A DNA stretch of 64,000 nucleotides. It comes from Actinomycetes bacterium (GTDB lineage: Bacteria; Actinomycetota; Actinomycetes; Propionibacteriales; Nocardioidaceae). How positions within the stretch are numbered: the stretch's first letter is position 1; each line of letters opens with the position of its first letter. The DNA is taken from the NCBI GenBank assembly GCA_023460975.1, contig JAEWOG010000067.1, positions 62,001-126,000 of the forward strand, written 5' to 3'. The notes under the pieces were generated by a model. That model was not told the origin of the DNA. It saw only the letters and a program-made list of their open reading frames with translations, and made no database searches. This document shows, piece after piece, positions 53,718-60,577 of this stretch. The position numbers and the translations under genes are program-made.

Positions 53718-54721
53718 TGGCCGGCACCGAAGGATCGACCCTGCGGGTGGGCGTCATCGGCCTCGGGTCGATGGGACGCCATCACGCACGCGTGGTCCGC
53801 GCGACGCCCGGCATGGAGTTGGTCGCCGTGGCCGACCCCGTGGGTGACAAGTTCGGCGTGGCCGGAGACCTGCCCGTGCTGTCGGACGTCGAGTCGTTGA
53901 TCGCGGCCCGCATCGATGCGGCCGTGGTGGCCGTACCGACCGTGCACCACGAAGACGTCGCCCTGGCGCTGGCCGCCGCTGGTGTCGCCACGATGGTGGA
54001 GAAGCCCATCGCGCACTCGGTGGAAGCAGGGGAGCGGGTCGCGGCTGCGTTCGACGCAGCGGGCGTCGTCGGGTGCGTCGGCTACGTCGAACGGTGCAAC
54101 CCGGCGATCATCGCCATGCGCGAACGCATCCAGCAGGGCGTGCTGGGCGAGATCTACCAGATCACGACGTCGCGCCAGGGTCCGTTCCCGCCGCGCATCA
54201 CGGACGTGGGCGTCGTGCAGGACCTGGCGACCCACGACTTCGACCTCACCCCGTGGATCGCCGGGTCGCCGTACGTGCGGCTGACGGCCCACACCCAGCA
54301 CCGCTCCGGGCGCGACAAGGAAGACATGGTGGTGGCCACGGGCCGTCTGGCCAACGGGGTCATCGTCAATCACCTGGTCAACTGGCTCTCGCCGCGCAAG
54401 GAGCGCCAGTGCATCGCCACGGGCGAGCGGGGGGCGCTGGTGGCGGACACGCTGACCGGGGACCTGACGTTCTACGCGAACGGCACGTTCGAGAACGACT
54501 GGGATGCTGTGGCCACGTTCCGCGGCGTCAACGAGGGCGACGTCACCCGGTTCGCCATCCAGAAGCGTGAGCCGCTGGCGGTGGAGCAGGCGCACTTCCG
54601 CGATGCCATCCGGGGCGAGGACGCCAGCGGCATCGTGCCGATGCGCGAGGGAGTCCAGACGCTGCGCGTCGTGGACGCGTGCCTGCGCTCGGCAGCCGAA
54701 GGGCGCGAAGTCCTCCTCTGA
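53717..54721 (+). CDS. Gfo/Idh/MocA oxidoreductase, WlbA/WbpB-like
   Basis: The 334-residue product has an N-terminal NAD-binding fold (RVGVIGLGSMGRHHARVV) and the motif EKPI with Lys96. A catalytic pair His173-Asp174 lies in QDLATHDFDLTPW, and a C-terminal beta-sheet domain follows. In the WlbA/WbpB group it oxidises C3 of UDP-GlcNAcA, producing the ketone for the aminotransferase encoded just upstream. Studied members reoxidise bound NADH with alpha-ketoglutarate. Start ATG 53717 or GTG 53714 (GTGATGG overlap). Substrate assignment rests on the wlbA-wlbB-wlbC neighbourhood. Confidence 0.88.
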   Translation: MAGTEGSTLRVGVIGLGSMGRHHARVVRATPGMELVAVADPVGDKFGVAGDLPVLSDVESLIAARIDAAVVAVPTVHHEDVALALAAAGVATMVEKPIAHSVEAGERVAAAFDAAGVVGCVGYVERCNPAIIAMRERIQQGVLGEIYQITTSRQGPFPPRITDVGVVQDLATHDFDLTPWIAGSPYVRLTAHTQHRSGRDKEDMVVATGRLANGVIVNHLVNWLSPRKERQCIATGERGALVADTLTGDLTFYANGTFENDWDAVATFRGVNEGDVTRFAIQKREPLAVEQAHFRDAIRGEDASGIVPMREGVQTLRVVDACLRSAAEGREVLL

Positions 54722-54732
54722 CGGCGACGACA

Positions 54733-54761
54733 GCGGGCGCCTCAGTTGGAGAGGTGCCCGC
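54733..54761. terminator. Hairpin between convergent wlbA-like and wecB-like genes
   Basis: An 11-bp stem with one G-U pair (GCGGGCGCCTC with GAGGTGCCCGC, 7-base loop) lies 11 bases after the wlbA-like stop. It includes the last codons of the convergent epimerase gene, so it can serve both strands. Confidence 0.55.
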
Positions 54762-55851
54762 TCCGACGCAGTTCGTCCAGGATGACCTCGGTCGGGTGGA
54801 ACTCGTCCAACAGCGAGGGGCGTGAGTAGTCCTTCCAGTGGCCCAGGAAGTCGCGCAGGGTGTCCATGTCGAGGCCCGTCAGCACCAGGTTGTCCCCGAT
54901 GCCCTGCTGGGACTCGACTGCCTCGCGGTGGATGGCCGCCGGCTTGCCCAGGATTCCGCACTCCTGCTGGAGCCCGCCCGAGTCGGTGACGACGAAGCTG
55001 GCGCGCGCCAGCAGCGGCATGAAGCGGGCGTACGGCTGCTTGTCGACCAGTCGGAACCGGTCGCCGAAGAGGTGGGAGAGGCCGAGCTCGGCGATCCGAT
55101 TGCGCTCGGTGTTGCCGGCCGGCATCACCAGGGGCATCGCACCGCTGGCCTCGGACAGCACTTCGAGGGTGCGGGTGAAGACCGATTCGTTGCGCAGCAT
55201 CTCGAAGCGGTGCAGGGTCACGAGCCCGAACTCGTCGGGCAGCTCGATGGCGGGGGCCTCGCCGTCGATGGCCAGACGCAGAGCGTCGATCACCGTGTTG
55301 GCCCCGGTGTCCACGATGGGGCCCTTGGCCTTCTCGCGCCGCAGGTGCCCCACCTCCAAGGTCGTCGGGGCGAAGTGCATCGTCGCGATCTTCGCCACGA
55401 TGCGTCGGTTGAGCTCCTCGGGCATCGGGTGCCAGATGTTGCCGGTGCGCATGCCGGCCTCCACGTGCGCGACCTCCACGCCGAGGAACCTGCCGATCAG
55501 CGCGCCCAGCACCGTGCTGAACGTGTCGCCGTGCACGACGACGAGGGGCGCGGACGATCCCTCGGCGAGGCGACGGCGCAGGGCACGCCGCCGACGCAGG
55601 ACCGTCCACACGATGCTCAGGACCCACCCCGGCACCTGAGTCACGCGCACCACGTCGGCACGGCGTCGAGCGGGGACGAGGTCGAGGGCGGGGTCGGGGA
55701 GGCCGAGGTCGGCCAACGTGGCCGGGAGGCCACCCACGTGGAACGCGGTGTTCCAGAACTCCACCCGCTCGCCGCGCTCTTCAAGGGCTCGGATCACGGG
55801 TGCGAGCTTGATGATCTCGGCCGTCGTACCGGCGATGAAGGCGATGGTCAC
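54742..55851 (-). CDS. UDP-HexNAc 2-epimerase, WecB/WbpI-like
   Basis: This 369-residue GT-B-fold epimerase inverts C2 of a UDP-N-acetylhexosamine. Residues equivalent to E. coli WecB Asp95, Glu117, Glu131 and His213 appear as Asp109 (VHGDTFST), Glu131 (HVEAGMRT), Glu145 (MPEELNRR) and His214 (TLHRFEML). SGGLQQEC also matches. The N-terminal GTRPE loop reads GTTAE, so the usual Arg is missing. Beside WlbA/B/C homologues the likely substrate is UDP-GlcNAc(3NAc)A, giving the mannuronate form as WbpI does. GTG 55851 follows AGGGAGAA. It lies on the opposite strand from its presumed pathway partners. Confidence 0.85.
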   Translation of the reverse strand: MTIAFIAGTTAEIIKLAPVIRALEERGERVEFWNTAFHVGGLPATLADLGLPDPALDLVPARRRADVVRVTQVPGWVLSIVWTVLRRRRALRRRLAEGSSAPLVVVHGDTFSTVLGALIGRFLGVEVAHVEAGMRTGNIWHPMPEELNRRIVAKIATMHFAPTTLEVGHLRREKAKGPIVDTGANTVIDALRLAIDGEAPAIELPDEFGLVTLHRFEMLRNESVFTRTLEVLSEASGAMPLVMPAGNTERNRIAELGLSHLFGDRFRLVDKQPYARFMPLLARASFVVTDSGGLQQECGILGKPAAIHREAVESQQGIGDNLVLTGLDMDTLRDFLGHWKDYSRPSLLDEFHPTEVILDELRRSGHLSN

Positions 55852-55902
55852 GGGTTCTCCCTGCGTCCCGGTCGCGTACCGGGCTCGAGTTCGGCGTTGT
55901 TG

Positions 55903-55908
55903 TATCGT
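55903..55908 (+). promoter_or_regulatory. -10 box for the downstream GT2/flippase genes
   Basis: TATCGT (TANNNT) lies 43 bases before the GTG at 55952 in the region divergent from the epimerase gene. Confidence 0.35.
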
Positions 55909-55951
55909 CTGCTCGCGGTTCCAGCGAACGACGAAGGGTGGTTCACCTACC

Positions 55952-56992
55952 GTGCACGACAGCCCGCCACAGCCCAGCGCGGAGGCACCCGAACCGGCGG
56001 CGTACGCACGGCTCAGCGTGGTGATGCCAGCCTACAACGAGGGCGCCTGGGTCCGACGCGCCCTCGACGCGCTGGAGGTGTCCTCGCGCCTTGCCGAGTG
56101 GCCCGTGGAGGTCGTGGTCGTCGACGACGGCTCGAGCGACCCCGCGAGCCTGGCGGTGCTCGACGAGGTGTCCCAGCGCGAGTACGTCCGGGTCATCAGC
56201 CAGGCCAACGCGGGAAGGTTCGCCGCTCGTCGTGTCGGCCTGGAGGCCGCCGAGGGTGATCTGGTGCTGCTGCTGGACGCGCGCGTCGAGGTCGATCCCG
56301 CGTCGTTGGGACGGTTGCGCGCCGCGGTCGCCCGCGGAGAAGTGGTGTGGAACTACGACGTCACCCCCGCCTCTCGGGAGCTGGGTGCGCTCTTCTGGAC
56401 CGGGGTGACCAAGGTGTGGTGGCGCGACTACTTCCGCCACCGCAAGCCCGTGCAGTTCGGCCTCGAGGACTTCGACCGCTACCCCAAGGGGACGGGGGCC
56501 TTCCTCGCTCCGAGGCAGCTCCTGCTGGCCGCGTCGGGACAGTTCTCCTCCCACTTCGAGGACCAGACGCTGGCATCCGACGACACCCGTCTGCTGCGCG
56601 AGGTCGCGGCGGCCCAGCCGATCCGGCTCTCGCCCGAGGTGATGTGTCGCCATCACGCCAAGTCGGGGCGGCACGCCTTCACCCGGCAGTGCTACTTCCG
56701 CGGTACCACCTTCGTGGACGGCTACCTCTCGAATGCCTCGTCGGCTCGCGGACTGCTGGCCGCGGCGGGGCTGGCGAGTGGGGCCGGCGTCGTGAGCCTG
56801 GTCCTGGCGCCCCGCGCCACGACGACGCTGGCGGCGGCGGGCTGCGTCGCCGCGGGGGCGCTGACCCGCTGGAGCGGTGGAACATCGCGTGAGGCCGTCT
56901 CCGTCGGGCTCCTGACGCCGGTCTTCGGCGCCACCTTCGGGGCGGGAGTCATCCGCGGCTTGCGCATGGCTTCCGCGCGCCCCCGTGGGTGA
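55952..56992 (+). CDS. GT2-family glycosyltransferase with hydrophobic C-terminus
   Basis: The 346-residue product opens with a short hydrophilic tail and the GT2 core LSVVMPAYNEGAWVRRALDALE, VVVVDDGSSDPASL and LVLLLDARVEVDP, where the DXD position reads DAR. A region CRHHAKSGRHAFTRQCYFRGTTFVDGYLS follows, then two or three hydrophobic helices at the end (LLAAAGLASGAGVVSLVLA, TTTLAAAGCVAAGAL, LLTPVFGATFGAGVIRGL), so it is membrane-bound. AAGGGTGG lies about 11 bases before the GTG. It overlaps the flippase gene by 8 bases. Donor and acceptor are unknown. Confidence 0.87.
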   Translation: MHDSPPQPSAEAPEPAAYARLSVVMPAYNEGAWVRRALDALEVSSRLAEWPVEVVVVDDGSSDPASLAVLDEVSQREYVRVISQANAGRFAARRVGLEAAEGDLVLLLDARVEVDPASLGRLRAAVARGEVVWNYDVTPASRELGALFWTGVTKVWWRDYFRHRKPVQFGLEDFDRYPKGTGAFLAPRQLLLAASGQFSSHFEDQTLASDDTRLLREVAAAQPIRLSPEVMCRHHAKSGRHAFTRQCYFRGTTFVDGYLSNASSARGLLAAAGLASGAGVVSLVLAPRATTTLAAAGCVAAGALTRWSGGTSREAVSVGLLTPVFGATFGAGVIRGLRMASARPRG

Positions 56993-58313
56993 CGCCGTGG
57001 GTGATGCCGTGACGCACACCGACGCGTCCCAGGGCGGGCCGAGGGCGAGCCGGGCGAGTTTCACGATCCTGTCGACCTCGTTCTTCCTGGCCAGCGCGTT
57101 GGGCCTGGTCCTTCTGGTCGTCATCGCCCGGTGGCTGACGCCCGGGGAGAACGCGCACTTCCAGGCGATCTGGGGCCTGATCTTCGCCTTCGCCAGCGTG
57201 CTCGGTTCGCTCGAGCAGGAGGTCACGCGCCGCTCGACCGAAGCCCATCTGGACGGGAGCAAACCGCCCGTGGGCGTCGTCCAGGCGGTGGGGCTGGCGG
57301 CGATGGCGTGCCTGGTGATCCTCGCCCTCCTGTTGGCGACCTCGGCAGGGAAGTCGATCGTGCTGCACTCGCCGGTGATCGTCGCCATGACGGCTCTCTC
57401 GTTGCTCAACTTCGTCGTCCTGATCCTTGCTCGCGGCGTCCTGCTGGGCTCGAACGCGCTGCGTGCGTACGCAGCCGTGCTGGCCGGTGAGGCGGCCGTG
57501 CGGCTGATCGTGCTCGGAGCTCTCGTGGGTCTGGGGGTGGACGGCTCGGTGGAGTGGGCGGTGTTCGCCACCGTCGTGGGCTCGCTGGTCTGGCTGCCGG
57601 CGATCGCTCTCCTCGTGCGGGCGATCGACTGGCGCTCGGGCCTCGACCCCTGGCGCAGCGCGGGCGGAACGGTGGTGGCGCTCGCCACGGCCAACGGCTT
57701 GTCCGCACTGGTGCTGACCGGTTTCCCCACAGTCGTGGCCCTGGTCATCGGTGAGGCCTCACAGCTTGCGGTGCTGCTTGCCGTGATCACCTTCGCTCGC
57801 GCCCCGCTCGCCCTGCTGGCGCCGGTGCAGGCCCTGACTGTGCCGACGGTGGTGCGGTGGAGCCGCAACGGCGATGGCCACCGGCTGACCCGAGCCCTGT
57901 TCCTCATCGCGGGTGGGAGCGTGGCATTGGCCCTGCTCGGGGCAGTTGTCGGCTGGTTCGCCGGCCCGTGGGCCGTGGCGCTCGTCCTGGGTGAGGACTA
58001 CCGTCCGAGCGCCCTGTTGATCGCGCTCGTCGCCGGCGCCACCTGCGTCATGGCGGGGGCCTTGCTGCAGGCCGCTGCCCTGGTCGCCCTCCAGCGCTAC
58101 TGGCTGCTCGCCAGTTGTTGGACGATCTCGATCGCGGCCGCCGCTGCTGTGATGCTGGCGGCTCCCTGGAGCCCGGAGGCACGGGGCCTCGGCGGTTTCA
58201 CCGCGGCGTCGGTGCTGGCGTTCGTGTGCACGGCGGTGGCCGTACGCCGTACGGCCGCGACAGCGTCGGACGCCGGCGAGGCCGGGAACGTCGACACGTC
58301 CGCCGGACACTAA
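56985..58313 (+). CDS. Oligosaccharide flippase, Wzx/MATE-like
   Basis: The 442-residue polytopic protein has about twelve hydrophobic helices without a catalytic domain. The first is FTILSTSFFLASALGLVLLVVIARWLTPGENAHFQAIWGLIF, where the helix-linked RWLTP and GL motifs resemble polysaccharide transporters. Charged residues between helices (RRSTEAHLD, RWSRNGDGHRLTRA) fit Wzx-type exporters. It would flip a lipid-linked glycan unit across the membrane. Its GTG overlaps the GT2 gene. No Wzy or ligase with clear motifs is adjacent, unless the DUF2142 protein takes that part. Confidence 0.82.
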   Translation: MGDAVGDAVTHTDASQGGPRASRASFTILSTSFFLASALGLVLLVVIARWLTPGENAHFQAIWGLIFAFASVLGSLEQEVTRRSTEAHLDGSKPPVGVVQAVGLAAMACLVILALLLATSAGKSIVLHSPVIVAMTALSLLNFVVLILARGVLLGSNALRAYAAVLAGEAAVRLIVLGALVGLGVDGSVEWAVFATVVGSLVWLPAIALLVRAIDWRSGLDPWRSAGGTVVALATANGLSALVLTGFPTVVALVIGEASQLAVLLAVITFARAPLALLAPVQALTVPTVVRWSRNGDGHRLTRALFLIAGGSVALALLGAVVGWFAGPWAVALVLGEDYRPSALLIALVAGATCVMAGALLQAAALVALQRYWLLASCWTISIAAAAAVMLAAPWSPEARGLGGFTAASVLAFVCTAVAVRRTAATASDAGEAGNVDTSAGH

Positions 58314-58323
58314 GGTTCTCCCC

Positions 58324-59070
58324 ATGCCCGCACCAGCAGACGCCCGCATCCTCGTGGTGATTCCCGCGTGGAACGAAGCCGGGGTGATCGGCTCAACGAT
58401 CGCCGAGGTACGCGCGGCACGCCCCGACGTCGACCTGCTGGTCGTCGACGACGGCTCCGGCGACGGCACCGCCGAGATCGCCGAGGCCGCCGGTGCGCTG
58501 GTGGCCCGCCTCCCGTACAACCTCGGTGTGGGCGGAGCGATGCGGACCGGATACCGCTACGCGCTGCGTGAGGGGTACGACGTCGTCGTGCAGATCGACG
58601 CCGACGGTCAGCACGACCCCGACTACCTCACGGCCCTCGTCGAGGGCCTGGAGTCATCGGACGTCGTCGTCGGAGCGCGATTCGCGGGCGAGGGCACCTA
58701 CGAGGCCAAGGGGCCGCGACGCTGGGCGATGTGGCTGCTCGCCAAAGTGCTCTCGCGCCTGGCCGGGGTGCGGCTGACCGATGTCACGAGCGGGTTCCGT
58801 GCCGCGAACCGCCGCGCCGTCGCCGTCTTCGCCGACCACTACCCGGCTGAATACCTGGGCGACACCGTGGAGTCGCTGGTCATCGCCCTGCGCGTGGGGT
58901 GCACGGTCGACCAGTTGCCCGTCGAGATGCGTCCGCGCACCGTGGGGCAAGCCAGCCAGAGCCCCCTCAAGGCGACGGTCTACCTGGCACGCGCGGTGGT
59001 GGCACTGGGGCTGGCGCTGGTACGTCGGTGGCCGTCGGCAACCGAGACTCTGGGACAGGAACGCGCATGA
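58324..59070 (+). CDS. GT2-family glycosyltransferase, DPM1-like
   Basis: This 248-residue soluble GT2 enzyme has ILVVIPAWNEAGVIGSTIAEV, LLVVDDGSGDGTAEIAEAAG, the metal-binding VVQIDADGQHDPDYL and VTSGFRAANRRAVAVFADHYP. It is similar to polyprenyl-phosphate glycosyltransferases (Dpm1, UDP-GlcNAc:lipid-P types). A lipid-linked sugar is the likely product. The stop overlaps the DUF2304 gene (ATGA). The pair GT2-DUF2304 is common in actinobacterial glycan clusters, and DUF2304 may anchor the enzyme to the membrane (inference). Confidence 0.88.
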   Translation: MPAPADARILVVIPAWNEAGVIGSTIAEVRAARPDVDLLVVDDGSGDGTAEIAEAAGALVARLPYNLGVGGAMRTGYRYALREGYDVVVQIDADGQHDPDYLTALVEGLESSDVVVGARFAGEGTYEAKGPRRWAMWLLAKVLSRLAGVRLTDVTSGFRAANRRAVAVFADHYPAEYLGDTVESLVIALRVGCTVDQLPVEMRPRTVGQASQSPLKATVYLARAVVALGLALVRRWPSATETLGQERA

Positions 59071-59486
59071 ACTCCACCGTCACGTTGGGCGTCATCGGCG
59101 GAGCGCTGACGCTGGTCGTCATCTTCGAGATGCTGCGCCGCCAGCGGCTGCGCGAGAAGTACGCGGTCATCTGGGTCGTCGTCGCGCTGATGACGGTCCT
59201 GCTGGCTGTCTTCCCGGGAATCCTCACGGCATCGGCGGACCTCCTCGGCGTCCAGGTGCCCGCCAACCTGTTGTTCTTCGGGGCGATCCTCCTGCTCCTG
59301 CTCGTCTCGGTGCAGCTCAGCTATGAGGTGGGGCGGCTCGAGGAGCGCACCCGCACCCTCGCGGAGGAGGTGGCTCTCCTGCGGTTGCAGCACGAACGTC
59401 ACTTCCCGTCAGGGGCGTCTGCTTCGGGCGAGCCAGCCGAACGGCCGGAAGGTCCCGATCACCCGACTGCGGGCGACGTCGGTTAG
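59067..59486 (+). CDS. DUF2304 membrane protein
   Basis: The 139-residue product has three hydrophobic segments (VTLGVIGGALTLVVIFEML, YAVIWVVVALMTVLLAVFP, ANLLFFGAILLLLLVSVQLSYEV) and a cytoplasmic coiled helix (GRLEERTRTLAEEVALLRLQ) with a disordered tail. The central REKYAVIWVVVAL motif is characteristic of DUF2304. It overlaps the upstream GT2 gene by four bases. Function unknown; probably a membrane partner of that enzyme. Confidence 0.88.
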   Translation: MNSTVTLGVIGGALTLVVIFEMLRRQRLREKYAVIWVVVALMTVLLAVFPGILTASADLLGVQVPANLLFFGAILLLLLVSVQLSYEVGRLEERTRTLAEEVALLRLQHERHFPSGASASGEPAERPEGPDHPTAGDVG

Positions 59487-59496
59487 CGTCGCGCCT

Positions 59497-60192
59497 GTGC
59501 GAGCACAACCTGAGCAGCAGGCCCCACCGGTTCAGCGTCTGCGGATGCAGTACGCCAAGCGGGGACGACTGCGCTTCACCAGCCACCGCGACTTCTCGCG
59601 TGCGTTCGAGCGCGCGCTGGTTCGTGCCCGGGTGCCGATGGCGTACTCCTCCGGGTTCAACCCGCATCCGCGGATCTCGTACGCCGGGGCGGCCCCCACG
59701 GGGGCGGCCAGTGAGGCCGAGTACCTGGAGATCGGGTTGTCCGAGCGACTCGACCCCGAGGCCGTGGCGGCGCTCGTGGACGCCGCGCTGCCCGTCGGCC
59801 TTGACGTGCTGCGCGTCGCGGAGTCCCCGGGCGGCAGCCTGGGCGACCTGCTCGGGGCCAGCCGATGGGTGCTGGAGGTGGGGGAGACGCCTGGGCTGGA
59901 AGACGCCGCCGCCGCGTTCCTTGCCTCGGCTGAGGTGCCCGTGGAGCGGATGACGAAGAAGGGTCGGCGCACCTTTGACGCCCGCGCCGCGGTCGTCACG
60001 CTGACGGTGACCGGGCCTGGGACCGTGGAGGCCCTCATCCGGCACACCGAACCGATGGTGCGACCGGATGATGTCGTGAATGCCCTCATGTCGGTGGGGC
60101 AGTTGCAGCTGCGGACCGCACCCTTGTTCACGCGCACCGCGCAGGGGCGGCTGGCCGACGATCACACGCTGATCGATCCTCTCGACGCCTGA
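59497..60192 (+). CDS. TIGR03936/DUF2344 family protein
   Basis: The 231-residue product begins after a short tail with RLRMQYAKRGRLRFTSHRDFSRAFERALVRARVPMAYSSGFNPHPRISYAGAAPTG, the conserved core of TIGR03936. In most bacteria it is encoded next to, or fused with, the TIGR03960 radical SAM protein and upstream of rne, so both may act on the same unknown substrate. Here it lies 11 kb from that partner (46366-48339). The GTG start is 10 bases after DUF2304. A 7-bp hairpin follows. Confidence 0.88.
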   Translation: MRAQPEQQAPPVQRLRMQYAKRGRLRFTSHRDFSRAFERALVRARVPMAYSSGFNPHPRISYAGAAPTGAASEAEYLEIGLSERLDPEAVAALVDAALPVGLDVLRVAESPGGSLGDLLGASRWVLEVGETPGLEDAAAAFLASAEVPVERMTKKGRRTFDARAAVVTLTVTGPGTVEALIRHTEPMVRPDDVVNALMSVGQLQLRTAPLFTRTAQGRLADDHTLIDPLDA

Positions 60193-60195
60193 TCG

Positions 60196-60214
60196 GGGAG
60201 CCTGCCCGGCTCCC
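60196..60214 (+). terminator. Weak hairpin after TIGR03936 gene
   Basis: A 7-bp stem GGGAGCC/GGCTCCC with a 5-base loop begins 4 bases after the stop codon. It lacks a U-tract and may be only a partial terminator. Confidence 0.35.
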
Positions 60215-60577
60215 TGGCGGCGCGCGGATTGCCGTCGCGCCACACGAGGCGGCGCGCCGCCGAAGCGTCGAGCATGCGGCGACTGGACACTTGTGTGCGA
60301 GAATGTCGAGGTCCGTTGGTGACCGGAACGCTCGGGGCCGACGGACCGACGACGTTCTCGCCGGCCAACGATGGTCGGCACCGAGGCCGGAGTGCGACAC
60401 CGGACCGCGACGCGGCACCGATGTGGGTGAGAGCCACACGGGAGCCAGCGACCGCGGCGGGCGAGCGCGAGGGTCGCGGACGCACCGCCGGAGGGTGTCG
60501 CCGCCACAGAAGCTTTGCGTTCCCCGCCACGGTGGGGGCGCCTACACACGCCGCGATGCGGCGTTGAGGAGCGAACC
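60215..60577 (+). promoter_or_regulatory. Long rne upstream region / possible 5' leader
   Basis: This 360-base non-coding stretch precedes rne. A 6-bp hairpin CGCCGC-GAT-GCGGCG (60549-60563) ends three bases before the ribosome binding site GAGGAG (60566-60571). A possible -10 (GAGAAT, about 60299-60304) would give a leader of about 270 bases. E. coli RNase E controls its own mRNA through its 5' leader; a similar role here is only a suggestion. A reading frame of 112 codons inside shows no recognisable protein and no ribosome binding site. Confidence 0.4.

Noticed and set aside
60229..60567. 112-codon plus-strand frame upstream of rne
   Set aside because: It has no ribosome binding site, an Arg/Gly/Thr-rich random composition and no similarity that I recognise; it is treated as leader.
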